Part shown: piece after piece, positions 26,619 through 36,013 of the stretch
Numbering within the stretch: the first letter of the stretch is position 1
Layout of the letters: each line of letters starts with the position of its first letter
Source of the DNA: Segatella cerevisiae
Lineage (GTDB): Bacteria; Bacteroidota; Bacteroidia; Bacteroidales; Bacteroidaceae
Reading direction: 5' to 3'
Length of the DNA stretch: 64,000 nucleotides
Assembly: GCF_024054555.1 (NCBI RefSeq)
Contig: NZ_JAMXLY010000014.1
Location: 1 to 64,000, forward strand
The notes under the pieces: model-generated
The model's input: only the letters and a program-made list of their open reading frames with translations
Databases searched by the model: none
What the model was told of the DNA's origin: nothing
Program-made: the position numbers and the translations under genes

Positions 26619-28511
26619 TCATTCTTTCCGGTCATTCATGGGTCGGTTACGCCTGAGTTTGTCATAGTCCGTTGTATTTTTCAGGATTCGCGGTCTGTTC
26701 TCATCGTATTCCGGACTCAGAAGATTATATTTTGCATGATAGTATTTTGTGTGGATACCCGCAAGATAAAGCAACATATGGGGCAAAGCATCTGTCATGA
26801 ATTTACGATGACGGGCTTCGATGACAGCCTGGAACATCTCCGGATTATGACGGATATACTCTTTCGAGCAATATATCCAGAAAGGTATCTCAAATTCATA
26901 ATGGGCCAGAGGCCAGTCAATCACTGCTGAGTGGTTGCGGCAGATAAATCCCCGACTCCCTTCATAGCACTCTTCACCGTGATCGGGCATATAGATCACT
27001 ATCGCATTCTGATGGGCAAAGCGCCGGACGATCTGATTGACGATGGAGTCATTGTACAGACAGGCATTGTCATAATAGCTTAGCATCTTCCGCTGTTTCG
27101 GGGTCAGGTCAGAGCGTACATCATCATATTGGGAGGCAAAGAAATGTGTCTGATTCTGAGGATAACGGTCTTTATAACTGACATGCTGTCCGATGAGATG
27201 GAAGATAATGAGATTATGTGATAACTGCTTGGGGTTCTTCGGATCAAAATTGAATTTCCGCTCTTTCAGGTTATTGTCATAATCCTCAAGAAGACCGGAA
27301 TCATACTGATGCAATTCGGTGTTACGGGTATCAAATTCCTGATGACTCAGATCCGGATGGTTGAGGAAGAACCCGCCGCTGAAGTCATAGACCTCTTCAT
27401 GCGCTTTGGGCAAGAACTGGTTGGTCAGGAAGGTCACATGGTATCCTGACTTCCGGAATATCTGCGGGAAGAGGGGATAATCACACCACTCTCCCTTCTC
27501 GCCGATGACATGCATGGAAAAGACATTCTTGAAGACATAACTCGTCAGATTCCAGCAGGACACGACATCATCGTAGTTGACCAGCAGACCTGACTTGCGT
27601 AAAGCGACCTGACGTGGAGTCGTCGGCATGAAATAGCCATCCAACTGCGAATGTACTTTGCCATAACTTTCTCCTATGATCAGTACAATATTCGGAGAAT
27701 CATACGAGCAACTGTCTATCTTGACGTTTTTGGAAGCTTCAAGCAATTGTCCCAGTTGTTTCCCTGCCAAGTGGTTGGCATAAAGGCTGAACACGAGACG
27801 AGAGAAAGGTGTATAGAGTTGGGCATGATTGGATTCTGTCAACGTATGTTCGACCTGTCCTATTGAATTTCCTGAGAAAAGGTGTAAGATTTCCTTTTGA
27901 TTCGTTGAACTTATCTGTCCGCACCAGATGAAGAGCAGGAGGACCACAGTCCCCACAACAGGATAAATAACAGGTTTTCCCATATTCAGGTCCCGTCTCC
28001 AACGTGTCGAGAAGACCTTCATGTTTACCGGCAGCAATTTCAGAATAAAACGCCGACAGGCATACAAGACATGAATCAGGATCAGTAAGAGTACCCATCC
28101 GACTTTACTGAAAATCACGCTGAAGGAGAACAACGAAGATATAGCTTCGCCGGCTTCTCTCCCATTGGTCTCACCTACCAGCATCAAGATGGACGGATTC
28201 AGTGTAGAACTGAAATTCACGTAGCAATAGATATCTGCCAGTGACGTGAAATAAAAGACAAAATACAGTATACCTCTGACAACGCGGCGTGCTTTTAATG
28301 GGATCAGAGCCAGAATGCAGCATAAGAGATATAGATCAAAGAACAGTTCTGCATACATGAACTCTGGTGAATTGTTTCCTCTGTGATCGGGCAGTACACA
28401 CAAGGCACTTACCACGGCAAGAATAAACATAAACACGAAGAAACCTGAGTTTGCTTTGAGGGGATACAGGAATTTCCCCATCAAATGAGCAATCTTATTT
28501 AAATATCTCAT
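26619..28511 (-). CDS. Phosphoethanolamine transferase-like sulfatase-fold enzyme
   Basis: A 630-residue inner-membrane enzyme with about five N-terminal membrane helices (residues 10-200) and a periplasmic alkaline-phosphatase-fold domain. The domain starts with the metal-binding GESYGK motif (NIVLIIGESYGK), then a nucleophile region SCWNLTS whose Thr matches the catalytic Thr of EptA enzymes, and ends with the metal-binding YMPDHGEE motif. EptA-like proteins move phosphoethanolamine to lipid A or other glycans. The open frame can start at 28535, but that codon lies inside the -7 promoter box; the ATG at 28511 is chosen. First gene of the long minus-strand surface operon. Confidence 0.85.
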   Translation of the reverse strand: MRYLNKIAHLMGKFLYPLKANSGFFVFMFILAVVSALCVLPDHRGNNSPEFMYAELFFDLYLLCCILALIPLKARRVVRGILYFVFYFTSLADIYCYVNFSSTLNPSILMLVGETNGREAGEAISSLFSFSVIFSKVGWVLLLILIHVLYACRRFILKLLPVNMKVFSTRWRRDLNMGKPVIYPVVGTVVLLLFIWCGQISSTNQKEILHLFSGNSIGQVEHTLTESNHAQLYTPFSRLVFSLYANHLAGKQLGQLLEASKNVKIDSCSYDSPNIVLIIGESYGKVHSQLDGYFMPTTPRQVALRKSGLLVNYDDVVSCWNLTSYVFKNVFSMHVIGEKGEWCDYPLFPQIFRKSGYHVTFLTNQFLPKAHEEVYDFSGGFFLNHPDLSHQEFDTRNTELHQYDSGLLEDYDNNLKERKFNFDPKNPKQLSHNLIIFHLIGQHVSYKDRYPQNQTHFFASQYDDVRSDLTPKQRKMLSYYDNACLYNDSIVNQIVRRFAHQNAIVIYMPDHGEECYEGSRGFICRNHSAVIDWPLAHYEFEIPFWIYCSKEYIRHNPEMFQAVIEARHRKFMTDALPHMLLYLAGIHTKYYHAKYNLLSPEYDENRPRILKNTTDYDKLRRNRPMNDRKE

Positions 28512-28532
28512 TGAAAATCCGCTATTTAGATG

Positions 28533-28563
28533 CAAAGATAATTGAAATCAGGCAGAGAACAAA
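28533..28563 (-). promoter_or_regulatory. Promoter of the surface-modification operon
   Basis: On the minus strand, TTTG (28560-28563) and TATCTTTG (28533-28540) are 19 bp apart, a perfect Bacteroidota -33/-7 pair. Transcription would start near 28526, leaving a leader of about 15 bases before the ATG at 28511. Confidence 0.8.
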
Positions 28564-28716
28564 ATTATTTCTCATTTTTTCACACACCGTAGAAATGAAG
28601 GAAACCGCTTTCTTACTGAACTTCAATCCAATCCGGCATATTCACTAATTTTACCGCATCTTCTTAACAAAACCCTTCAGATTCTAACCTTTCTTGGCTG
28701 AACAAGTATCTTGATT

Positions 28717-29304
28717 TTACTCGCCCTGATAATCTCCGTCTCTTTCCATTTCTTCAGCGACGACTTTCGGCACCAAATCGTCAATGGGCTGATGGTTCTG
28801 AATCCGGCGGCGGATATCTGTACTGCTGATATGTATGAGGGGGGCGTGCAAGACGCTCACGTGTTCTGGAAGCGTCCGCTCATCAATTGTGATACCTTCT
28901 CTAGGATAAACACATACAGAATAGTTGTCCAGAATATCCTGATAATGGTACCAGTCATCAAAATAGGCCCAATTGTCTCCTCCCACGAGCAGGACAAATT
29001 CCCTGTCCGGAAAATCCTTACTGAGTTCCTTCAAGGTATTCCATGTATAGGATGGCCGGGGGAGATGAAACTCATAATCTTTTGCCACCAAACCCGTTTC
29101 TCCTTTCAGCGCAAGTTGCATCAGATGAAACCGTTTGTCATCATCTAGAAGAGCCTCGTGCTTCTTCCAGGGATTTTGAGGAGTAACCATCAACCACACC
29201 TCATCCAATCCTCCCTTTTCCAGGAACTGGCGAGCCAATTCTATGTGTCCGTTGTGGATAGGATTAAAAGAACCTCCGTAAATGCCGGTTTTTATTTTCT
29301 TCAT
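28717..29304 (-). CDS. nadD: Nicotinate-nucleotide adenylyltransferase NadD
   Basis: Adenylates nicotinate mononucleotide in NAD synthesis. The 195-residue protein has the nucleotidyltransferase motif GGSFNPIHNGH at the N-terminus, the QNPWKK segment, and the C-terminal ISSTDIRRRI motif (ISST/SxxxR) that binds the phosphate. Length and motifs fit NadD rather than CoaD. It lies between gmk and the surface operon on the minus strand. Confidence 0.95.
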   Translation of the reverse strand: MKKIKTGIYGGSFNPIHNGHIELARQFLEKGGLDEVWLMVTPQNPWKKHEALLDDDKRFHLMQLALKGETGLVAKDYEFHLPRPSYTWNTLKELSKDFPDREFVLLVGGDNWAYFDDWYHYQDILDNYSVCVYPREGITIDERTLPEHVSVLHAPLIHISSTDIRRRIQNHQPIDDLVPKVVAEEMERDGDYQGE

Positions 29305-29475
29305 AATAGAGTTGTCCTATTGGGTTCTAGCAGAAAAGCACTTCATTCTAGAACAGTGTTACCTTTCAAAATTCAATGTATTCTGAATGGAATGGTTTTC
29401 AAGCAGGTGACTTCTACATAGCATAGAACTGGGTACAAAAAGCATATCTTTTACCACTAAAACCTATGGCCATCA

Positions 29476-30060
29476 TCAATGATTTTCTTCTTCCACGAAA
29501 CGCCTGACAAGTTCAAAAGCTTCTTTCTCTGCATCAGGAAGGACGGAATTGACGATGACATGATCGAATTTCGATGCAAAGGACAACTCGTATCCGGCTT
29601 TTGACAAACGTTGCTCTATCACTTCTGGTTGATCCGTATGGCGAGCTATCAGACGACGACGGAGTTCATCGATAGACGGTGGCTGAACGAACAAACTCAA
29701 TGCTTTGTTACCATACTTCTTCTTAATATTGCACCCTCCTTTGACGTCTACATCGAAAACCACGTTCTGGCCTTCAGCCATCTGATGCTCAACTTGAGAC
29801 TTCAATGTCCCGTAAAAGCGACCGGGATAGACTTCCTCATATTCGAGAAACTCTCCATTCCGGATTTTATTACGGAATTCATCTGCCGTCAGAAAGAAAT
29901 ATTCTACTCCATTTCTCTCAGTACCACGTGGTGCACGGCTCGTACAACTTATCGAGAAAGCCAACCGCAATTCAGGATGCTTCTCCATAAGGAAATTTAC
30001 AATAGTACTTTTCCCGCTTCCGCTCGGAGCACTGAAGATAATTAATTTGCCTTGTCTCAT
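29476..30060 (-). CDS. gmk: Guanylate kinase
   Basis: Phosphorylates GMP to GDP with ATP. The 194-residue protein has the P-loop APSGSGKST (residues 10-18), the GMP-binding segment SCTSRAPRGTERNGVEYFF and the EYEEVYPGRFYGT region. Size is typical for bacterial Gmk. The yicC-gmk-nadD order is common in Bacteroidota and suggests co-transcription, although a hairpin lies between yicC and gmk. The 171-bp gap to nadD holds no recognisable gene. Confidence 0.97.
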   Translation of the reverse strand: MRQGKLIIFSAPSGSGKSTIVNFLMEKHPELRLAFSISCTSRAPRGTERNGVEYFFLTADEFRNKIRNGEFLEYEEVYPGRFYGTLKSQVEHQMAEGQNVVFDVDVKGGCNIKKKYGNKALSLFVQPPSIDELRRRLIARHTDQPEVIEQRLSKAGYELSFASKFDHVIVNSVLPDAEKEAFELVRRFVEEENH

Positions 30061-30141
30061 CGTCCTATTATCACGGTCTGAAGATACGGTTTGTGGTCTG
30101 TCGCAAACCCATCAGACCAATAATTAAATTTTGACACGAAA

Positions 30142-30170
30142 GGCTCAACAGATGTTTTGTCTGCTGAGCC
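30142..30170 (-). terminator. Hairpin between yicC and gmk
   Basis: An 11-bp stem with one mismatch (minus strand GGCTCAGCAGA / TCTGTTGAGCC) around a 7-base loop, followed by TTTCGTGTC. It lies about 75 bp after the yicC stop. The U-run is short, so it may attenuate rather than fully stop transcription. Confidence 0.5.
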
Positions 30171-30243
30171 CAGCTATTGTATTTCTATTTAGATATTGAT
30201 TTTTTCAGTAGTATATGACAACCGGCAGTTTTAAACGTCTTTT

Positions 30244-31119
30244 TTACAAGGCATTTAGCACCTGCTCCTTGATCTGTTCCAGTTCGTCTTTCATCTTGAC
30301 CACGATGTTCTGCATCTCAGCCTGATTACTCTTAGAACCGGTCGTATTGATTTCACGTCCCATTTCCTGAGCGATAAAACCGAGTTTCTTTCCCACAGGA
30401 CGGTCTTCATTCATCGTCTCTCTGAAGTATTTCAGATGGTTGGTCAACCGCTGTTTCTCTTCGCTGATATCCAGTTTTTCTATATAGTAAACCAACTCCT
30501 CTTCCAGGCGATTATTGTTATATTCGATTTCAGGTATCTCTTTCAGATGCTTGATGATATCTTCTTTTATCATTGGAACGCGAGCCTTCTCATAAGGTTC
30601 TATACCGGCCAGCAACTTCTCGATATTATCGACTTTCTCAGTAAACTTTTTCTGGAGGGCAGCACCTTCCTGCTTGCGGAAATCGATCAGATGTGTGAGG
30701 GCTTCTCGGATAACGCCTTGTGCGACGGCCCATTCCTCATCGTCCAGGTCAGTTGTATCAGGTTTGGTCGTCACATCCGGCATATTAATCAATATAGAAT
30801 ACCAGTCATGTGGTTCCGGAATCCCTGTACGATTGGATATTTCCTTGATTTGCTTGTAATAGTTATCTATCAGATCGGCATTGATTGGAGAAGCCTCCAC
30901 AACAGTGTCCTGCTCTATCCAAATGGAAAAATCTATTTTACCGCGTTGCAATGCTTTCCCGATTGTTTGACGGATTTCCATTTCTTTTTCACGATAAACC
31001 GGAGCAATACGAGTGGAAAGATCAAGGCTCTTGGAGTTCAAGGATTTGATCTCAACATTGATTTTCTTTTCTTTGTAGGTTGCAACCGCTTTGCCGTAAC
31101 CGGTCATTGACTGTATCAT
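30244..31119 (-). CDS. yicC: YicC-family endoribonuclease-like protein
   Basis: A 291-residue cytosolic protein of the YicC family; E. coli YicC is an endoribonuclease linked to stress and small-RNA turnover. The family start MIQSMTGYGKA is exact, the NSKSLDLSTR segment follows near residue 28, and the C-terminal half carries the RPVGKKLGFIAQEMGREINT motif conserved in the DUF1732 domain. It is divergent from tsaB with overlapping promoter regions. Confidence 0.93.
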   Translation of the reverse strand: MIQSMTGYGKAVATYKEKKINVEIKSLNSKSLDLSTRIAPVYREKEMEIRQTIGKALQRGKIDFSIWIEQDTVVEASPINADLIDNYYKQIKEISNRTGIPEPHDWYSILINMPDVTTKPDTTDLDDEEWAVAQGVIREALTHLIDFRKQEGAALQKKFTEKVDNIEKLLAGIEPYEKARVPMIKEDIIKHLKEIPEIEYNNNRLEEELVYYIEKLDISEEKQRLTNHLKYFRETMNEDRPVGKKLGFIAQEMGREINTTGSKSNQAEMQNIVVKMKDELEQIKEQVLNAL

Positions 31120-31142
31120 ACTTACTTAGCGTTAATTTTCTG

Positions 31143-31150
31143 CAAAACTA
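31143..31150 (-). promoter_or_regulatory. Minus-strand -7 box for yicC
   Basis: Minus strand TAGTTTTG matches TAnnTTTG, 24 bp before the yicC ATG at 31119. No good -33 box was found. Confidence 0.5.
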
Positions 31151-31172
31151 CAAAAAAATCGGGAAATTTGAT

Positions 31173-31180
31173 TAACTTTG
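31173..31180 (+). promoter_or_regulatory. -7 box for tsaB
   Basis: TAACTTTG matches TAnnTTTG and lies 28 bp before the tsaB start at 31208. With the yicC box 22 bp away on the other strand it makes a compact divergent promoter. Confidence 0.6.
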
Positions 31181-31207
31181 CGTCCTAATTAAGAAATTAT
31201 TTTATCT

Positions 31208-31900
31208 ATGTCGTGTATATTAAACATTGAGACGAGCACTAAATCCTGCTCTGTAGCTGTCAGCAATGACGGCAAAGTTATATTTAACGATGAAGATCAT
31301 AGTGGCGCCAATCATAATGTAAAACTCGGAGCCTTTGTAGACGAAGCATTATCTTTTACTGATAACCATGCCATACCTTTGGATGCTGTATCTGTCAGCA
31401 GCGGTCCCGGCTCATACACCGGACTGCGTATCGGAACAAGTATGGCCAAAGGTCTCTGCTATGGACGCAGTGTCAAACTGCTCGGTATCCCGACATTGGA
31501 AGTGTTATGTGTCCCTGTACTGCTGCAGGAAATGATCAAGGAAGAAAATGCATTATTAGTCCCAATGCTTGATGCTCGAAGAATGGAAGTTTATTCTCAA
31601 GTCTTCGACCGTTCTTTGAAAGAAGTGAGGAAGATCGAAGCAAATGTTGTCACGGCCGATACCTATAAGATCTATTTGGACAAGGGGCCTGTCTATTTCT
31701 TCGGTGACGGAGCTGCCAAATGCATGGACATCATCAATCACCCCAACGCACATTTGATAAAGGGTATCGAACCGCTGGCCAAGAATATGATGCCTCTGGC
31801 AGAAAAGAGAATAGCAGAAGGGAAATTCGAAGATGTCGCTTATTTCGTTCCGTTCTACTTGAAAGATTTTGTTGCCACAAAGCCCCGCAAATTGCTCTAA
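31208..31900 (+). CDS. tsaB: tRNA threonylcarbamoyladenosine biosynthesis protein TsaB
   Basis: TsaB partners TsaD and TsaE in forming the t6A modification at position 37 of ANN-decoding tRNAs. The 230-residue protein has the ASKHA-fold N-terminus NIETSTKSCSVAV and the SSGPGSYTGLRIG motif near residue 65, both diagnostic of TsaB. Length is normal. It heads the plus-strand housekeeping run. Confidence 0.95.
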   Translation: MSCILNIETSTKSCSVAVSNDGKVIFNDEDHSGANHNVKLGAFVDEALSFTDNHAIPLDAVSVSSGPGSYTGLRIGTSMAKGLCYGRSVKLLGIPTLEVLCVPVLLQEMIKEENALLVPMLDARRMEVYSQVFDRSLKEVRKIEANVVTADTYKIYLDKGPVYFFGDGAAKCMDIINHPNAHLIKGIEPLAKNMMPLAEKRIAEGKFEDVAYFVPFYLKDFVATKPRKLL

Positions 31901-31922
31901 AACTGTCTCATACCGGAATAGT

Positions 31923-31975
31923 GGTGATAGGGACAACACAACTGGTGGTAGTGACAAGACAACTGGTGACAGAAC
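31923..31975 (+). repeat. Imperfect 21-bp tandem repeat
   Basis: Two 21-bp units beginning GGTGATAGGGACAAC and GGTGGTAGTGACAAG, both ending ACAACT, are followed by a partial third starting GGTGACAGAACAG. The units lie between the tsaB stop and the next gene and are not part of either frame used. Confidence 0.7.
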
Positions 31976-32038
31976 AGATCCTCAAGAGGAAGAATTAACG
32001 GTCCGGAAGCGATGATGATTATAATTAAATCGTAAAAA

Positions 32039-32662
32039 ATGAATTTAGAAGGATTAGATTACAATACACAGCGTAGCAAACTTGTTCTGCCGGAGTATGG
32101 GAGGACTGTTCAGAAGATGGTCGACTATGCTATGACGATAGAGGACCGTGAAAAGCGGCAGAAATGCGCAGAGGCCATCATTGCGATCATGGACCGAATG
32201 TACCCTGAAGGACAGGATACAGAAGATCATCTGCACAAACTCTGGGATCACTTGGCTTTGATGAGTGGATTCAAGTTAGACGTAGATTATCCCTATGATA
32301 TCCGGGAAGTCAAGAGTATGACGACATCCAAGCCGAAGCCGTTGCCTTACCCTATGCAAAAGATACCAGTGAAACACTATGGAAGTTTAATGTTCGAAAC
32401 TTTCGACAAACTGAAGGACATGGAGCCGGGAGAAGAGCGTGACGAGTTGACCAGGATCGTCGCCAATCAAATGAAGCGCGATCTCGTGCAATGGAGTCAC
32501 GGGCTGAATGATGACGAAAAGATAGCAGCCGATCTGGCAAAATTTACAGACGGAAAGATTCAATTGGACATCGACAAATTTGAATTTGACCGTAACCCGA
32601 TGCAACAACCGTCACAGGTCCCTCTGGAGAACAATAGTAACAACAAGAGAAAGAGAAAATAA
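32039..32662 (+). CDS. DUF4290 family protein
   Basis: A 207-residue soluble protein conserved in Bacteroidota and usually found directly upstream of murA, as here. The start region LDYNTQRSKLVLPEYGR is typical of the family. The fold appears mainly helical, and the C-terminal tail is basic and Asn-rich (NNSNNKRKRK). Function is not established. It ends 4 bp before the murA ATG, so the pair is probably translated together. Confidence 0.85.
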   Translation: MNLEGLDYNTQRSKLVLPEYGRTVQKMVDYAMTIEDREKRQKCAEAIIAIMDRMYPEGQDTEDHLHKLWDHLALMSGFKLDVDYPYDIREVKSMTTSKPKPLPYPMQKIPVKHYGSLMFETFDKLKDMEPGEERDELTRIVANQMKRDLVQWSHGLNDDEKIAADLAKFTDGKIQLDIDKFEFDRNPMQQPSQVPLENNSNNKRKRK

Positions 32663-32666
32663 GCCT

Positions 32667-33977
32667 ATGGAATCGTTCATCATCGAAGGTGGTCATCCCT
32701 TAAAAGGTACGATTACTCCTCAAGGTGCAAAGAACGAGGCGCTTGAAGTGATCTGTGCATCTATACTCACTTCAGAACCGGTAAGGATTCAAAATATTCC
32801 CGATATCCTTGATGTCAACAACCTTATTCAATTGTTGGTCGATATCGGCATGAAAGTAACACGAAATACAAGACACGATTATACCTTCCAAGCTGACCAT
32901 CTCAACCTGGACTATCTGGGAAGCCAGGAGTTTGTCAACAAATGTTCAAAACTCCGCGGAAGTGTTCTGCTGATCGGTCCTCTATTGAGTCGTTTCGGCA
33001 AGGCGACTATAGCCAAACCGGGAGGAGATAAGATAGGTCGCCGCAGACTGGACACTCATTTCCAGGGATTCAAGGCACTGGGAGCAAGATTTGTCTACGA
33101 TGAGAACCGCAGTACTTTCGAGATACAAGCAAAAAAACTTAAGGGAACTTACATGCTTCTCGGTGAAGCTTCTGTGACCGGAACTGCAAATATCATTATG
33201 TCTGCTGTTTTGGCAGAAGGGACCACAACCATATATAATGCCGCTTGTGAACCTTATATCCAGCAACTCTGCCACCTTCTTAATGCAATGGGCGCCAATA
33301 TCAGTGGAATTGCCAGCAATCTGATCACAGTCGTGGGGGTGAAAGTACTCCACGGTGCCAAGCATGAGATATTGCCGGACATGATTGAGATCGGCTCGTT
33401 CATCGGCATGGCAGCTATGGTCGGAGAAGGTGTACGGATCAAGAATGTATCCTTGCAAAACCTAGGGATCATCCCGGATACGTTCAGACGCATCGGGGTC
33501 AAGATCAATGTCGACGGCAATGATCTGGTGATCCCCCAACAGAAACATTATGCTGTAGACACTTTCCTGGATGGGACCATTCTCACCCTAAGCGACGCAC
33601 CATGGCCGGGACTGACGCCTGACCTGCTCTCAGTACTCCTGGTCGTAGCAACCCAAGCGCGTGGAACGGTACTCATCCATCAGAAGATGTTCGAAAGTCG
33701 GTTGTTCTTCGTAGATAAACTGATTGACATGGGAGCCCAAATCATTCTTTGTGACCCCCATAGGGCCGTTGTCGTCGGGCATGACAGAAAGAGGCAACTG
33801 AGGGCAGGACGCATGACCAGTCCTGATATTCGTGCCGGTATTGCTCTGTTGATTGCAGCGATGAATGCCAAGGGGACCAGTCGCATTGACAACATAGAAC
33901 AGATCGACCGCGGGTATCAGAACATCGAGCAACGCCTCAACCACATCGGCGCAAAGATTACACGAGTCACTGAATAG
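32667..33977 (+). CDS. murA: UDP-N-acetylglucosamine 1-carboxyvinyltransferase MurA
   Basis: First committed step of peptidoglycan synthesis: adds enolpyruvate to UDP-GlcNAc. The 436-residue protein keeps the catalytic-site residues of the family (GGHPLKGTI...AKNEAL) but the active-site loop reads PGGDKIGRR, so the usual Cys115 is Asp121 here. Cys-to-Asp MurA enzymes remain active and are intrinsically insensitive to fosfomycin in other bacteria. The open frame runs up to 32580, but the ATG at 32667 gives the family N-terminus; the longer version would overlap the DUF4290 gene. Confidence 0.95.
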   Translation: MESFIIEGGHPLKGTITPQGAKNEALEVICASILTSEPVRIQNIPDILDVNNLIQLLVDIGMKVTRNTRHDYTFQADHLNLDYLGSQEFVNKCSKLRGSVLLIGPLLSRFGKATIAKPGGDKIGRRRLDTHFQGFKALGARFVYDENRSTFEIQAKKLKGTYMLLGEASVTGTANIIMSAVLAEGTTTIYNAACEPYIQQLCHLLNAMGANISGIASNLITVVGVKVLHGAKHEILPDMIEIGSFIGMAAMVGEGVRIKNVSLQNLGIIPDTFRRIGVKINVDGNDLVIPQQKHYAVDTFLDGTILTLSDAPWPGLTPDLLSVLLVVATQARGTVLIHQKMFESRLFFVDKLIDMGAQIILCDPHRAVVVGHDRKRQLRAGRMTSPDIRAGIALLIAAMNAKGTSRIDNIEQIDRGYQNIEQRLNHIGAKITRVTE

Positions 33978-34016
33978 TTTGCCGGACAGAGTCAAAAGGA
34001 CAGAACAATATCCATC

Positions 34017-34535
34017 ATGAAGGAAGACGAAGTATTTTATATCGGACGGTTAGGGAAGCATCATGGCGTAAAGGGAGAGATCAACTTCTTTTACGAGGAT
34101 GATGTGTTCGACCAAGTCCAAGCAGACTATCTGATCCTCAAGATGGAAGGCATTCTTGTTCCGTTTTACTTGGAGAGTTACCGGTTTCAGAATGAAGGCA
34201 CCGCTTACGTTAAATTCGAGGACATCGATACCGTAGACCAAGCCTGCGAACTGACAGGTTGTGAGGTCTTTTTCCCTAAGTCTCTAGCGGAAGAAACGGA
34301 TGGTCCGCGTTTAGGAGCAGAGTTGGTGAATTATCAACTGACTGACGCCCAAAGCGGGAAAGTCATTGGAACCATCAAAGGCATCGATGACTCCACGGCA
34401 AATCTGCTTTTCCAGGTAGAGACAGCAGAAGGCAACTCTATACTTATCCCTGCATCTGAAAATTTGATCAACAATATAAATACAGAGGGGCATATCATTG
34501 AGATGAACCTGCCCGACGGACTATTGGACCTTTAG
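34017..34535 (+). CDS. rimM: 16S rRNA processing protein RimM
   Basis: RimM binds ribosomal protein uS19 and helps mature the 30S subunit head. The 172-residue protein has the start pattern FYIGRLGKHHGVKGEI and a C-terminal PRC-barrel domain (about residues 95-170) including the ILIPASENLI segment. It lies between murA and dxr, a usual order in Bacteroidota, and starts 39 bp after murA. Confidence 0.93.
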   Translation: MKEDEVFYIGRLGKHHGVKGEINFFYEDDVFDQVQADYLILKMEGILVPFYLESYRFQNEGTAYVKFEDIDTVDQACELTGCEVFFPKSLAEETDGPRLGAELVNYQLTDAQSGKVIGTIKGIDDSTANLLFQVETAEGNSILIPASENLINNINTEGHIIEMNLPDGLLDL

Positions 34536-34633
34536 GTCTTGGATCGCCGCGAGAAACGGCACTCTTAGCCCAAAGAGAATACACCCCATCCGTTCGAAAG
34601 ACTTAGTCCGCTTATTCATAATATCCTACAGAA

Positions 34634-35800
34634 ATGAAGAAACAACAAATATGCATTCTCGGTTCCACAGGCAGTATCGGCACCCAGGCACTAGACGTCA
34701 TCCGGCAACACGATGACCGGTATGAAGTGTATTGCCTTACTGCCAACCGCTCCGTTGAGAAACTGGCCCAACAGGCCCGCTTGTTCAACCCCGCTGCTGT
34801 CGTGATAGCCGATGAAAGTTATTATGCCCAACTCAAGCAAATGCTTGCAGATCATCCGGATATCAAAGTATATGCTGGGAAGAAGGCTCTGGATGAAATT
34901 GTGGAAGCAGGTCCGATAGATATGGTATTAGCAGCCATGACCGGTTTTGCTGGCCTCACCCCTACTATCCATGCCATTAAAGCGCACAAGAAGATATGTC
35001 TGGCAAATAAAGAGACCCTTGTCGTTGCAGGAGAACTCATCTGTAATCTGGCAAAAGAGTACCACGCTCCTATCCTGCCGGTAGACAGCGAGCATTCCGC
35101 CATTTTCCAAAGTATCGTAGGTGAAGGTGACAATCAGATTGAGAAAATCCTCTTAACCTGTTCAGGAGGACCATTCAGATTGTTCTCTTATGAGCAACTC
35201 CAGCACGTTACGGCAGCGCAGGCACTGAACCACCCGACATGGAATATGGGACCGAAGATCACGATAGACTCCGCTTCGCTTATCAACAAAGGGTTTGAAG
35301 TGATGGAGGCGAAATGGCTGTTCGGGGTACCTGCCACCAAAATACAGGTTCTCGTCCACCCGCAAAGTATCGTACATAGCGCCGTGCAATTTGTAGACGG
35401 TGCGGTCAAAGCCCAACTGGGCGTCCCTGACATGAGACTGCCTATCCAATATGCCTTCTCTTATCCTGACCGATTGCCCCTCAACGGAAAGCGGCTTGAC
35501 CTGATACAAGTCGGCAAACTCGAATTCTTCGCCCCGGACGTGAAGAAGTTCAAATGCCTGGCACTGGCTTTCGATGCTATCCGAAAGGGAGGAAACATGC
35601 CCTGCATCCTCAACGCTGCCAACGAGATTGCGAATGCCGGTTTCCGTCAAGGAAAATGCTCTTTTATGGGAATGGCAGACATCATTGAGAAGACCATGCA
35701 GAAAGCGACCTTCGACAGTCATCCTGACTACGACATCTATATGAGTACCGATGCGGAATCACGTCAGATCGCGACAGAAATCATGGCGGGTCTTTCCTAA
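34634..35800 (+). CDS. dxr: 1-deoxy-D-xylulose 5-phosphate reductoisomerase
   Basis: Converts DXP to MEP in the non-mevalonate isoprenoid pathway using NADPH. The 388-residue protein has the dinucleotide motif GSTGSIGTQALDVI at residues 9-22, the metal-binding PVDSEHSAIFQ (Asp and Glu ligands) and SASLINKGFEVMEA substrate-binding segment. Length and motifs are standard. The 213-bp gap before rseP holds no convincing gene. Confidence 0.97.
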   Translation: MKKQQICILGSTGSIGTQALDVIRQHDDRYEVYCLTANRSVEKLAQQARLFNPAAVVIADESYYAQLKQMLADHPDIKVYAGKKALDEIVEAGPIDMVLAAMTGFAGLTPTIHAIKAHKKICLANKETLVVAGELICNLAKEYHAPILPVDSEHSAIFQSIVGEGDNQIEKILLTCSGGPFRLFSYEQLQHVTAAQALNHPTWNMGPKITIDSASLINKGFEVMEAKWLFGVPATKIQVLVHPQSIVHSAVQFVDGAVKAQLGVPDMRLPIQYAFSYPDRLPLNGKRLDLIQVGKLEFFAPDVKKFKCLALAFDAIRKGGNMPCILNAANEIANAGFRQGKCSFMGMADIIEKTMQKATFDSHPDYDIYMSTDAESRQIATEIMAGLS

Positions 35801-36013
35801 TCAGAAAAGGGAATCAAGGATATCATACAGTCAAATGACTGTCATTCATACCACTTTCACCTATAAGACAGAAGAAAAGAAGAATCCGTCTCCACAGTCT
35901 ACAACAGCCAAGAGGGACGTTCTCAGCAATATAATAGTATTACGAAAATTTTGGGAGGACATCAACTGATATCCTTTTAAAAGGAACAATAACAAGTAAA
36001 TTCTTAAACAACA

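Noticed and set aside
32580-32666. Upstream extension of MurA
   Set aside because: Overlaps the end of the DUF4290 gene; the ATG at 32667 gives the conserved MurA N-terminus.
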